A DNA stretch of 11,494 bases from Sphingobium sp. Its GTDB lineage: Bacteria > Pseudomonadota > Alphaproteobacteria > Sphingomonadales > Sphingomonadaceae. Shown piece after piece: positions 1 to 6,709 of the stretch. The notes below the pieces were generated by a model. It was given only the letters and a program-made list of their open reading frames with translations, was not told the DNA's origin and made no database searches. The translations under genes and the position numbers were made by a program. The first letter of the stretch is position 1; every line of letters begins with the position of its first letter. The DNA lies in NCBI GenBank assembly GCA_020051025.1, contig JAGVJS010000202.1:1-11494 (forward strand), written 5' to 3'.

Positions 1-112
1 CAAGGGCGGCGGCGGCCGTGCCGACATGGCGCAGGGTGGCGGACCCGACGGCGACAAGGCGCAGGCCGCGATCGAAGCGGTCAAGGCTGCGCTGGCCAGC
101 GTTCCGGCATAA
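1..112 (+). CDS. alaS: Alanyl-tRNA synthetase, C-terminal end (partial)
   Basis: Only the last 36 codons are present, read from base 2 to a TAA at 110-112; the gene starts left of the window. AlaRS charges tRNA-Ala in the cytoplasm. The visible peptide carries the glycine-rich signature GGGGRADMAQGGGPDG, typical of the end of the AlaRS C-terminal (DHHA1/C-Ala) region, followed by a short helix ending in ASVPA. The motif is characteristic, but the fragment is too small to examine any catalytic or editing residue. It may be co-transcribed with the next gene, 40 bases downstream, although a hairpin lies between them. Two tRNA-Ala genes occur elsewhere in the window, with no evident regulatory link. 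Confidence 0.86.
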   Translation, partial: KGGGGRADMAQGGGPDGDKAQAAIEAVKAALASVPA

Positions 113-120
113 GCGGGAAG

Positions 121-144
121 GGCGGCGTCGATGTTGACGCCGCC
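121..144 (+). terminator. Perfect hairpin after alaS, possible terminator
   Basis: GGCGGCGTC (121-129) and GACGCCGCC (136-144) form a perfect 9-bp GC-rich stem with a 6-base loop, 8 bases after the alaS stop. No T-run follows, so it is either a weak or factor-assisted terminator or a structure in the leader of the next gene, whose ATG is only 8 bases beyond the stem. Confidence 0.45.
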
Positions 145-152
145 GACCCATC

Positions 153-698
153 ATGTTGCGGCTATTCCTGACATCATTTTTGCTGCTGGCACCGGTTGCC
201 GCACAAGCTGCCGGTGCGGTAACGATCACCTCGCCGCAACCGCTGCCTGCGGCGCATGACCGCGCCCGCCTGTTTCTGGGCGGCAGCATCGACATGGGCA
301 AGGCGACCGACTGGCAGCGCGAGATGATCGCGGCGCTGGCCGACGAAGAAGTCGCCATCCTCAATCCCCGCCGGCCCGACTGGAACCCGGCCTGGAAGCC
401 CGAAGCGAGCGACCCCAATTTCCGCACCCAGGTGGAATGGGAACTGGCCGCGCTCGACAGCGCGGACATCATCATCCTCTATTTCGCGCCGGGATCGCAA
501 AGTCCGGTCAGCCTGCTCGAAATGGGGCTGCACGCCCGGTCGGGGAAGCTCATCATCTTCTGCCCGGACGGCTTCTGGCGGAAGGGCAATGTGGATATCA
601 CGGCGGCGCGTTATGGCGCGAAGCAGGTTTCGTCCTTCGATGAATTGCTGCGCGAGGTTCGCAGCCGAATCGCGGCTGTCAATCGCCGTCTCGATTGA
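153..698 (+). CDS. Nucleoside 2-deoxyribosyltransferase-like protein with N-terminal signal peptide
   Basis: This 181-residue protein resembles the small nucleoside 2-deoxyribosyltransferase-like families. The fold cues are LFLGGSIDMG (40-49) followed by W54 and E57, then the loop NPRRPDWNPAWKP (71-83), then VEWELAALDSADIIILYF (94-111), then SPVSLLEMGLHA (117-128). E123 sits where the family's nucleophilic glutamate is expected. Known members transfer or hydrolyse deoxyribose on nucleosides in the cytosol; this one's substrate cannot be read from sequence. The oddity is residues 1-19, which look like a Sec signal peptide: an Arg, a run of Leu/Phe, then AQA before Ala20. No in-frame ATG or GTG lies between this segment and the domain that would give a normal cytosolic start; a TTG at codon 10 would still leave a hydrophobic head. 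No Shine-Dalgarno is evident. The domain call is moderately sure, the enzymatic activity less so. Confidence 0.75.
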   Translation: MLRLFLTSFLLLAPVAAQAAGAVTITSPQPLPAAHDRARLFLGGSIDMGKATDWQREMIAALADEEVAILNPRRPDWNPAWKPEASDPNFRTQVEWELAALDSADIIILYFAPGSQSPVSLLEMGLHARSGKLIIFCPDGFWRKGNVDITAARYGAKQVSSFDELLREVRSRIAAVNRRLD

Positions 699-725
699 CC
701 CTTTGGCTTGGGTTAGTGTCGCGTC

Positions 726-1670
726 ATGACCATCGATCTTCCTGCGCTCCTGACTGACATCACTGCCGCCATGGTCGCCACCGACGATCGCGGCACCGTC
801 GCCAGCTACATTCCCGAACTGGCAAAGGTCGATCCCGCGCAATTCGGCATCGCCATCGCGACGGCGGACGGGCGGATGCTGACCGGGGGCGACGCGAACA
901 CGGGCTTTTCGATCCAGTCCATATCCAAGGTCTTTGCGCTCACGCTGGCGCTGGGCAAGGTCGGCGACCAGCTATGGGCGCGGGTCGGGCGGGAGCCATC
1001 GGGCAACGCCTTCAACTCCATCACGCAGTTGGAGCGGGAGGAGGGCATCCCGCGCAATCCCTTCATCAACGCCGGCGCCATCGTCGTGTCCGACGTGAAT
1101 CTGGGCGGCCATCAGCCGCGCGTGGCGATCGGCGAAATGCTGCGCTTCATGCGCTATCTGGCCGGGGATGACAGCATTGCGATCAATGAGGATGTCGCCG
1201 CGTCCGAAACCGCGACCGGCTTTCGCAACATGGCGCTCGCCAACTATATGCGCGCGTTCAACAATGTCAGGCATCCGGTCGATCTGGTGCTGGGCAGCTA
1301 TTTCCACCAATGCGCGATCGAGATGAGCTGCCGCCAACTGGCGCTCGCCGGCCGCTATCTCATGCTGGATGGGCGGCATCCTGACGGGGGCAGGGTGGTA
1401 TCGCCCAGCCGTGCGCGCCGCATCAACGCGCTGATGCTGACCTGCGGCCATTATGATGCGTCGGGCGACTTCGCCTTTCGCGTCGGCATCCCCGGCAAGT
1501 CGGGCGTGGGCGGCGGCATCCTCGCCATCGTGCCCGGCCGCGCCTCGATCGCGGTCTGGTCGCCAGGCCTCAATGACAGCGGCAACAGTCAGTTGGGCAC
1601 GCAGGCGCTGGAAATGCTGGCGCGCCGCACTGGATGGTCGGTGTTCAGTCCGCCCGAAGAGGGGGATTAA
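726..1670 (+). CDS. glsA: Glutaminase A (L-glutamine amidohydrolase)
   Basis: Hydrolyses L-glutamine to L-glutamate and ammonia in the cytoplasm. It belongs to the serine beta-lactamase-like glutaminase family, and 314 residues is the usual length. The nucleophile motif SISK gives S65 and K68. Substrate-contact positions known from the bacterial family are all present: N115 in [10 protein letters not shown]161 and N168 in ETATGFRN, Y192 in LGSYFHQ, Y243 in GHYD and V261 in GKSGVGGG. The fold therefore looks complete and catalytically intact. The ATG at 726 lies 27 bases after the previous stop. It has no clear Shine-Dalgarno, and an internal Met16 is the only nearby alternative; family alignment favours the first ATG because the N-terminal helix is kept. 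The 3' end overlaps the opposing antiporter gene by 4 bases. Physiological role (nitrogen supply or acid resistance) is not decidable from context. Confidence 0.95.
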   Translation: MTIDLPALLTDITAAMVATDDRGTVASYIPELAKVDPAQFGIAIATADGRMLTGGDANTGFSIQSISKVFALTLALGKVGDQLWARVGREPSGNAFNSITQLEREEGIPRNPFINAGAIVVSDVNLGGHQPRVAIGEMLRFMRYLAGDDSIAINEDVAASETATGFRNMALANYMRAFNNVRHPVDLVLGSYFHQCAIEMSCRQLALAGRYLMLDGRHPDGGRVVSPSRARRINALMLTCGHYDASGDFAFRVGIPGKSGVGGGILAIVPGRASIAVWSPGLNDSGNSQLGTQALEMLARRTGWSVFSPPEEGD

Positions 1671-3451
1671 GGCACTTCATCCGCGCGCAGGCGGCGCAGC
1701 TTGGGCGCCGTTTCCATCTGCGCCGCTTCCTTGATCCCGACGCGCAGATCCTCGCGCGTCTGGTGGATCGACGCGATCACCGGTCCCATCGCGATCCCCA
1801 GGTCGACCAGCGCCGTTTCTGCCAGTTGCAGCGAGCTTTCCAGCGTCTCGGGCACCGCATCGCTGGCTCCGGCCTTGTAGAGTTGCGCCGCATGATCGGT
1901 GTCGCGTGCGCGCGCGATGATCGGCAGGTCGGGCACCCATCCGCGCACCCGCTTGGTCACGCGTACCGACAGCACCGGATCGTCCATCGTCAGGATCAAC
2001 GCGCGGGCATGGCCCAGACGCAGCCGGTCCAGCATCTCCGCGCGCGCCACATCGCCGAACAGGATAGGATAGCCCAGCCGCCGCGCCTCCGCGACGACGT
2101 CCGGGTCCGATTCGACGACGATGAAGCGCTGCTTATGGGTCTTGAGCAGGTCGCACACCATCCGTCCGACCCGGCCGAAGCCAATGACGACAGCCGCTGC
2201 TTCGGTGTGTTCCTCCGTCGCCTCGGCCACTTCCTCGCCCAACGCCATTTCCAGCCGACGGGCGATATCGTGACCGATCCGCGCCAGCAACGGGGTTATG
2301 GTGAGGCCAATGGCCGTTACAATCTGCCAGAAGGCGGCGGTAGAGGGCAGGATCAACTGCGCGGCCGCCGCCGCCGACAACACGATCAGAGTGGTTTCCG
2401 ACGGGCTGGACATCAGTACGCCGACCTCCAGCGCTACGCCCTTGCGCGCGCCTGAGAAGTACAGCAACCCTGCCGTCACCAGCGTCTTGACCAGCACCAC
2501 GCCAACAACCGCCATCAACAGGCTGGGCCAGTTGGCCAGGATGACCCGAATATCCAGACTCATGCCCACGGTGATCAGGAACACGCCCAGCGCCAGCCCC
2601 TTGAACGGGGCGGTCATCACCTCGACCTCGCTATGATAGTCGGTCTCGGCGATCAGCAGGCCGGCCAGCAGCGCGCCGACGATCGGCGACAGCCCGGCGA
2701 TCGACGTCGCCAGGCTGGAGACGATCACCACCAGCAGGCTGGCGGCCAGAAACACTTCAGGGCTTTTGGTTCGCGCCGCCTGGCTGAACATATGGGGTAG
2801 AAAGATGCGGCCCAGCACCAGCATCACAGCGATGGTGATGCCGCCCTTCATCAGCGTATTGGCCATTTCACCCCAGGCGCCGTCCGGGCTGGCCGCGACG
2901 GAGGGAGCAAGCGCGCCCAGCATGAAGATGATCGGGACCAGCGCCAGATCTTCGAACAGCAGCATGGAAAAGGCTGCGCGCCCGACTGCGCTCTGCGTGC
3001 CGACCATGGGGAGCACAACGGCGGTGGAAGACAGCGCCAGCGCCAGCCCCAGTCCGATCGCGCCCGCTGTCGGCTGGCCCAGAAAATAAAGGCCCATGGC
3101 GATCAGCAGCGCGCCGCCGATCAGTTCCGCCGCGCCGACGCCGAACACTTGCGTGCGCATTGTCCATAATCGCCGGAAGCTCAGTTCCAGCCCGATAGAG
3201 AAGAGCAATAATATGACACCGAGTTCCGCAAAGGGTTCGATCGCGGCTCGGTTCGATATAGTGACATGAAAAAGCCAGGGATATTGATCGACCAGAGATC
3301 CCAGGCCCGCCGGTCCGACCGCCAGTCCGACCAGGATGAAGCCGATCACCGGGCTGATGCGAAAACGGGCAAATCCCGGAATGACGAGCCCCGCTGCGCC
3401 CAGAATGACCAGAGAATCGCTAAAGCTGTTGGGATTGATTGCGCCGGCCAT
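1667..3451 (-). CDS. Kef-type monovalent cation/proton antiporter (CPA2) with RCK domain
   Basis: A 594-residue inner-membrane protein of the KefB/KefC/YbaL group, which exchanges or releases K+ against H+. Residues 1-395 are a string of hydrophobic helices ending with [12 protein letters not shown]. They include SSTAVVLPM (141-149), LFEDLALVP (165-173) with the paired acidic residues E167/D168, and [19 protein letters not shown] (282-300). A cytosolic RCK/TrkA-N domain follows: GFGRVG (424-429) binds a dinucleotide, with E447 at the end of the second strand. E167/D168 resembles YbaL rather than the Gln-Asp of KefC. The E. coli KefC loop controlling glutathione gating (HALESDIEP) aligns here to SEVEVMTAP, so that regulation may be absent. 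Just upstream of the start is an inverted repeat, ATTGCG...CGCAAT (3461-3481). I assign the family but not a precise symbol. Confidence 0.93.
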   Translation of the reverse strand: MAGAINPNSFSDSLVILGAAGLVIPGFARFRISPVIGFILVGLAVGPAGLGSLVDQYPWLFHVTISNRAAIEPFAELGVILLLFSIGLELSFRRLWTMRTQVFGVGAAELIGGALLIAMGLYFLGQPTAGAIGLGLALALSSTAVVLPMVGTQSAVGRAAFSMLLFEDLALVPIIFMLGALAPSVAASPDGAWGEMANTLMKGGITIAVMLVLGRIFLPHMFSQAARTKSPEVFLAASLLVVIVSSLATSIAGLSPIVGALLAGLLIAETDYHSEVEVMTAPFKGLALGVFLITVGMSLDIRVILANWPSLLMAVVGVVLVKTLVTAGLLYFSGARKGVALEVGVLMSSPSETTLIVLSAAAAAQLILPSTAAFWQIVTAIGLTITPLLARIGHDIARRLEMALGEEVAEATEEHTEAAAVVIGFGRVGRMVCDLLKTHKQRFIVVESDPDVVAEARRLGYPILFGDVARAEMLDRLRLGHARALILTMDDPVLSVRVTKRVRGWVPDLPIIARARDTDHAAQLYKAGASDAVPETLESSLQLAETALVDLGIAMGPVIASIHQTREDLRVGIKEAAQMETAPKLRRLRADEVP

Positions 3452-3492
3452 GCCTGCATCATTGCGGCAACCGGTCGCAATTTCCAGTCCTG

Positions 3493-3511
3493 TGACAGGA
3501 AAAACCTGTCA
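3493..3511 (-). terminator. Hairpin between tRNA-Leu and the antiporter gene
   Basis: TGACAGG (3493-3499) and CCTGTCA (3505-3511) form a perfect 7-bp stem with a five-base A/T loop, starting 8 bases after the tRNA-Leu CCA end. On the minus strand no T-run follows. It could end the tRNA transcript, act as a 3' processing structure, or be an operator for the antiporter gene starting at 3451. Confidence 0.4.
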
Positions 3512-3518
3512 TCTTCGC

Positions 3519-3604
3519 TGGTGCGGACGATGGGACTTGAACCCATATTCCCGGGGGGAGGCGGATTTTAAGTCCGCTGCGTCTACCGATTTCGCCACGT
3601 CCGC
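3519..3604 (-). tRNA. tRNA-Leu (anticodon UAA)
   Basis: An 86-base class II tRNA read on the minus strand. The acceptor arm GCGGACG (3598-3604) pairs with CGTCCGC (3523-3529), followed by A and an encoded CCA (3519-3521). The anticodon stem GCGGA/TCCGC encloses the loop CTTAAAA, giving anticodon UAA, which reads Leu UUA/UUG. A long variable arm (CTCCCCCCGGGAAT) and the T-arm ATGGG-TTCAAGT-CCCAT complete it. Upstream on the same strand, TTGACC (3653-3658) is a possible -35 box, but I see no convincing -10. Confidence 0.97.
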
Positions 3605-3659
3605 ATAACTGCTTCGCACAGCTGCCTCTCCAGTGGCGACTGGCAGGCGACAGGTCAAG

Positions 3660-3685
3660 GGCGATCAAGCATCGGCCCGATCGCC
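3660..3685 (-). terminator. Hairpin downstream of ihfB, possible terminator
   Basis: GGCGATC (3660-3666) and GATCGCC (3679-3685) form a perfect 7-bp stem around a 12-base loop, 39 bases after the ihfB stop. No T-run follows. Next on the minus strand comes TTGACC, a candidate -35 for tRNA-Leu, so this hairpin sits where an ihfB terminator would be expected. Confidence 0.35.
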
Positions 3686-3724
3686 TTCAACCAAATCGCC
3701 GTCGGCAGCAATGGGTTCGCTGGG

Positions 3725-4012
3725 TCAGGCGTCCTTGCCGTTCAGCCGTTCCCGCATTTCCTTGCCTGGCTTGAAGTAGGGGACGCGCTTGGCGTCCACC
3801 GGCACCTGTTCGCCAGTCCGCGGGTTGCGCCCGGTGCGTGCATCGCGTGCGCGAGTGGTGAATGCGCCGAAACCGCGCAATTCGACACGGCCGCCTGTAG
3901 ACAGTCGGTCGACAATCTCCCGGAAGAAAAGATCGACGATCTTTTCTACTTCCGGCAAGCTCAGACCGGGATTTTCCTCGGCCAGTTTCTGGATCAGTTC
4001 CGAACGGATCAT
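3725..4012 (-). CDS. ihfB: Integration host factor beta subunit
   Basis: A 95-residue DNA-bending protein that pairs with IhfA; IHF acts in the nucleoid, in promoter architecture and in recombination. The HU/IHF fold is complete: an N-terminal helical part beginning [17 protein letters not shown], then VELRGFGAF, the arm sequence with RNPRTGE, and the end [14 protein letters not shown]. The IHF-beta assignment over HU rests on the N-terminal sequence and on position directly downstream of rpsA, as in many proteobacteria. I chose the ATG at 4012 because GGAG lies 7 bases before it and the family start aligns here. An upstream in-frame ATG at 4066 lies inside the apparent promoter and is rejected. 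A strong terminator and a separate promoter suggest expression independent of rpsA. Confidence 0.95.
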   Translation of the reverse strand: MIRSELIQKLAEENPGLSLPEVEKIVDLFFREIVDRLSTGGRVELRGFGAFTTRARDARTGRNPRTGEQVPVDAKRVPYFKPGKEMRERLNGKDA

Positions 4013-4048
4013 TGGATCTCCAGCGCCCCTCTGCTGTGCCCCTGCGCC

Positions 4049-4077
4049 GTTATAGATAATCTGCAAGGCGTTGACAA
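4049..4077 (-). promoter_or_regulatory. Sigma70-like promoter of ihfB
   Basis: Read on the minus strand, TTGTCA (4072-4077) and TATAAC (4049-4054) are separated by exactly 17 bases, each one mismatch from consensus. Transcription would start near 4042, leaving a leader of about 30 bases to the ATG at 4012 with its GGAG. The promoter lies just after the rpsA terminator, which supports its use. Confidence 0.68.
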
Positions 4078-4132
4078 TCGGGCAACAAGGCAGTCGTTAC
4101 GTTTCCATAAGGATGATTTGATCAGGAGCATG

Positions 4133-4168
4133 AAAAAGCCCGCCGAACAGAAGTTCGGCGGGCTTTTT
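4133..4168 (-). terminator. Strong rho-independent terminator of rpsA
   Basis: A perfect 16-bp stem: the left arm ends GCCCGCCGAAC (to 4148), the right arm GTTCGGCGGGC begins at 4153, with loop AGAA. The stem is bounded by five A and five T, so it has a T-run on both strands. It starts 22 bases after the rpsA stop, and nothing is transcribed towards it from the left, so it serves rpsA. Confidence 0.94.
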
Positions 4169-4190
4169 CTTTTCCGTAGCGAAAAAGGAC

Positions 4191-5903
4191 TTAGCCTTCG
4201 CTCTTCGCCTTGAGCGCTTCGCCCAGAATGTCGCCCAGCGACGCGCCGCTGTCGGACGAGCCATACTGCGCCACAGCCTGCTTTTCTTCGGCGATCTGCA
4301 TTGCCTTGACCGAGAAGGTCGGCTTCTTGGCGCGGTCGAAACCGGTCACCATGGCGTCGAACTTCTGACCGATCTGGAAGCGTTCCGAACGCTGTTCGTC
4401 GCGGTCGCGGCCCAGGTCGCTGCGCTTGATGAAGCCGGTGGCGCCATCTTCGCCAGCCTGGACTTCCAGACCGCCGTCGCGGACTTCAAGAACGGTCACG
4501 GTGACGATCGCGTTCTTGTTGAGGCCAGCAGCAGCAGCAGTGGTGCCGCCAGCAGCCGGGCCGCCACGTTCCAGCTGCTTCATGCCGAGGCTGATGCGTT
4601 CCTTCTCGACGTCGATGTCCAGAACGACGGCCGAAACCGTCTCGCCCTTGCGGTGCAGCGCCAGCGCGTCTTCGCCCGAAATGCCCCATGCGATGTCCGA
4701 CATGTGGACCATGCCGTCCACGTCGCCGTCCAGGCCGATGAACAGACCGAATTCGGTCGCATTCTTGACTTCGCCTTCGACGGTCGAACCGATCGGGTGA
4801 CGTTCTGCGAACGAATCCCACGGGTTCGACTGGGCCTGCTTGAGGCCAAGCGAGATGCGGCGCTTTTCGGGATCGACTTCCAGAACCAGAACTTCGACTT
4901 CCTGGCTGGTCGAAACGATCTTGCCGGGGTGGACGTTCTTCTTGGTCCAGGACATTTCCGAAACATGGACCAGGCCTTCGATGCCGGCTTCCAGTTCGAC
5001 GAACGCACCATATTCGGTGATGTTCGTGACGCGGCCCGACAGCTTGGCGCCGACGGGGTACTTGGCGCTGGCGCCTTCCCACGGATCGCTTTCCAGCTGC
5101 TTCATGCCGAGCGAAATGCGCTGCGTGTCGCGGTTGATGCGGATGATCTGAACGCGGACGGTGTCGCCGATGTTGATCATCTCGTTCGGGTGGTTGATGC
5201 GCTTGTACGACAGGTCGGTGACGTGCAGCAGGCCATCGATGCCGCCCAGATCAACGAACGCACCATAATCGGTGATGTTCTTGACGACGCCTTCGATGAT
5301 CTGACCTTCGGCCAGCGTCTGGATGAGGCCGCTGCGCTGTTCGGCGCGCGTTTCTTCCAGGATGGCGCGACGCGACACGACGATGTTGCCGCGGCGACGA
5401 TCCATCTTCAGGATCTGGAAGGGCTGCGGAATGTCCATCAGCGGGGTGACGTCGCGAACCGGGCGGATATCGACCTGCGAACCGGGCAGGAACGCCACGG
5501 CGCCGTCCAGATCGACGGTGAAGCCACCCTTGACGCGGCCGAAGATGACGCCTTCGACGCGGGCGCTCTCGGTGAACTCGCTTTCCAGCTTGTCCCAGGC
5601 GGCTTCGCGGCGGGCGCGGTCACGCGACAGCATGGCTTCGCCATGGGCGTTTTCGACGCGGTCGACATAGACTTCGACTTCGTCGCCGACCTTCAGGTCA
5701 GCCTTCTGGCCCGGCGCAGCGAATTCGCGCAGCGGCACGCGGCCTTCGGACTTCAGGCCTACGTCGATGACGGCCAGGTCGTTTTCGATGGCGGTAACGG
5801 TGCCCTTGACGACGCGGCCTTCGAAACCGCCGTCTTCACCACCGAGAGAATCATTGAGAAGCGCGGCGAAATCGTCGCGCGAGGGGAATGCCGTAGAGGC
5901 CAT
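4191..5903 (-). CDS. rpsA: 30S ribosomal protein S1
   Basis: A 570-residue protein that helps the 30S subunit bind and unfold mRNA. Six S1 (OB-fold) repeats are visible at about residues 30-94, 114-178, 200-268, 285-355, 372-442 and 462-535. Repeats 3 to 5 are the best conserved, with ITDYGAFVDL, ITEYGAFVEL and ATEFGLFIGL and repeat ends such as RISLGMKQL. A Gly/Ala linker (447-460) separates repeats 5 and 6, and the tail ends GEALKAKSEG. I chose the ATG at 5903 because GAAGGA precedes it at good spacing and MASTAFPSRDDFAALL matches the usual start; ATGs at 5921 and 5924 would add seven residues. The gene follows cmk, but a hairpin terminator lies between them, so it probably has its own promoter, which I could not place firmly. 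Confidence 0.96.
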   Translation of the reverse strand: MASTAFPSRDDFAALLNDSLGGEDGGFEGRVVKGTVTAIENDLAVIDVGLKSEGRVPLREFAAPGQKADLKVGDEVEVYVDRVENAHGEAMLSRDRARREAAWDKLESEFTESARVEGVIFGRVKGGFTVDLDGAVAFLPGSQVDIRPVRDVTPLMDIPQPFQILKMDRRRGNIVVSRRAILEETRAEQRSGLIQTLAEGQIIEGVVKNITDYGAFVDLGGIDGLLHVTDLSYKRINHPNEMINIGDTVRVQIIRINRDTQRISLGMKQLESDPWEGASAKYPVGAKLSGRVTNITEYGAFVELEAGIEGLVHVSEMSWTKKNVHPGKIVSTSQEVEVLVLEVDPEKRRISLGLKQAQSNPWDSFAERHPIGSTVEGEVKNATEFGLFIGLDGDVDGMVHMSDIAWGISGEDALALHRKGETVSAVVLDIDVEKERISLGMKQLERGGPAAGGTTAAAAGLNKNAIVTVTVLEVRDGGLEVQAGEDGATGFIKRSDLGRDRDEQRSERFQIGQKFDAMVTGFDRAKKPTFSVKAMQIAEEKQAVAQYGSSDSGASLGDILGEALKAKSEG

Positions 5904-6035
5904 GGTTGGTCCTTCACTCATCATTGCTGGCCAATCGGTTGTGTCCGATGGTCTTTGGCCAAACCACGCGCAGGACCGAATATCCGGCGCGTATCCAACA
6001 GGTTACAGCCGTGAAACGCGCAGGCTTTGATAAGC
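5904..6035 (-). promoter_or_regulatory. rpsA leader with mutually exclusive inverted repeats
   Basis: Between the cmk terminator and rpsA, CCAATCGG (5931-5938) and CCGATGG (5945-5951) can form a 7-bp stem with one bulged A. TGGCCAA (5928-5934) can instead pair with TTGGCCA (5955-5961), part of the palindrome TTTGGCCAAA (5954-5963). The two pairings share bases 5931-5934 and exclude each other, and the structure ends about 25 bases before the start codon. E. coli S1 represses its own synthesis through its mRNA leader; whether this leader does so is inference. No convincing -35/-10 pair was found. Confidence 0.4.
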
Positions 6036-6064
6036 GAAAAGGGCGCCCGGAATATCCGCGCGCC
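6036..6064 (-). terminator. Rho-independent terminator after cmk
   Basis: Read on the minus strand, GGCGC, a G-G mismatch, CGGA, loop TAT, TCCG, then GCGCC form a stable interrupted stem (6042-6064) followed by CTTTTCG. It starts 15 bases after the cmk stop and closes the aroA-cmk unit. Confidence 0.72.
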
Positions 6065-6079
6065 TTATCGGGTCATCCC

Positions 6080-6709
6080 TCAGGGGCGACCTTCAAGCTG
6101 TGCGTCCACAAGCGCAATGGCCCGCTGGACGGCGGCGTCTATAGTCAAATCGCTGGTATCTAGCAAGTCCGCGCCATCGGCGACCTTGAGCGGCGCATGA
6201 TCGCGGCTCATGTCGCGGGTGTCACGGGCCTGAATGTCGGCGACAAGCGAGTCCATGTCGGGGTGTCCGCCATGGCTCAGCGCATCTTTGAACCGGCGTT
6301 CTGCCCGTACCTGCACGCTGGCGGTGACGAAGATCTTTGCGTCGGCGTCCGGCGCGATGACGGTGGCGATATCGCGCCCGTCCAAGATCGCGCCGCCCGG
6401 CTGCGTGGCGAAATCGCGCTGCCGCTGGACCAGCGCATCACGCACGCTCTGATGCACCGACACCCGGGATGCCAGACTGCCCACCGCTTCGCTGCGCAGC
6501 GCCGGATCGGCCAGGATCGCATCATCGAACCCGGTGGCGGCGAGTGCGTCCGCCTCATGATCCGGGTCGCCACCGGCTTTCAGCACGGACAGGCCCACGG
6601 CGCGATACAGCAGGCCGGTGTCCAGCACCGGCAGGCCATAATGACGCCCCAACGCTTTGGCGATGGTGCCCTTCCCCGAAGCGGCGGGTCCATCCACGGC
6701 GATGATCAT
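6080..6709 (-). CDS. cmk: Cytidylate kinase (CMP/dCMP kinase)
   Basis: A 209-residue cytoplasmic kinase that phosphorylates CMP and dCMP with ATP, salvaging nucleotides from RNA turnover. The P-loop GPAASGKGT is at 7-15. LDTGLLYRA (29-37) forms part of the CMP site, LDGRDIATVIAPDA (109-122) is the conserved core strand with R112/D113, and the lid RDTRDMSR (162-169) supplies arginines to the phosphates. Length and motifs are those of a normal bacterial Cmk, at the short end of the range. The ATG overlaps the aroA stop as ATGA (6706-6709), so translation is probably coupled. The order aroA-cmk-rpsA-ihfB is widespread in proteobacteria. Confidence 0.96.
   Translation of the reverse strand: MIIAVDGPAASGKGTIAKALGRHYGLPVLDTGLLYRAVGLSVLKAGGDPDHEADALAATGFDDAILADPALRSEAVGSLASRVSVHQSVRDALVQRQRDFATQPGGAILDGRDIATVIAPDADAKIFVTASVQVRAERRFKDALSHGGHPDMDSLVADIQARDTRDMSRDHAPLKVADGADLLDTSDLTIDAAVQRAIALVDAQLEGRP

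Noticed and set aside
4013..4066. Longer IhfB start at 4066
   Set aside because: It would begin within the -35/-10 spacer, adds 18 residues not expected in the family, and lacks the GGAG found before 4012.
4653..6014. 453-codon open frame on the plus strand opposite rpsA
   Set aside because: It is antisense to a fully recognisable rpsA and has no recognisable domain. Long open frames opposite high-GC genes are an expected codon-bias effect.
5978..6058. Nine-base direct repeat GAATATCCG (5978-5986 and 6050-6058)
   Set aside because: The second copy is explained by the cmk terminator stem, and a single short repeat is within chance.
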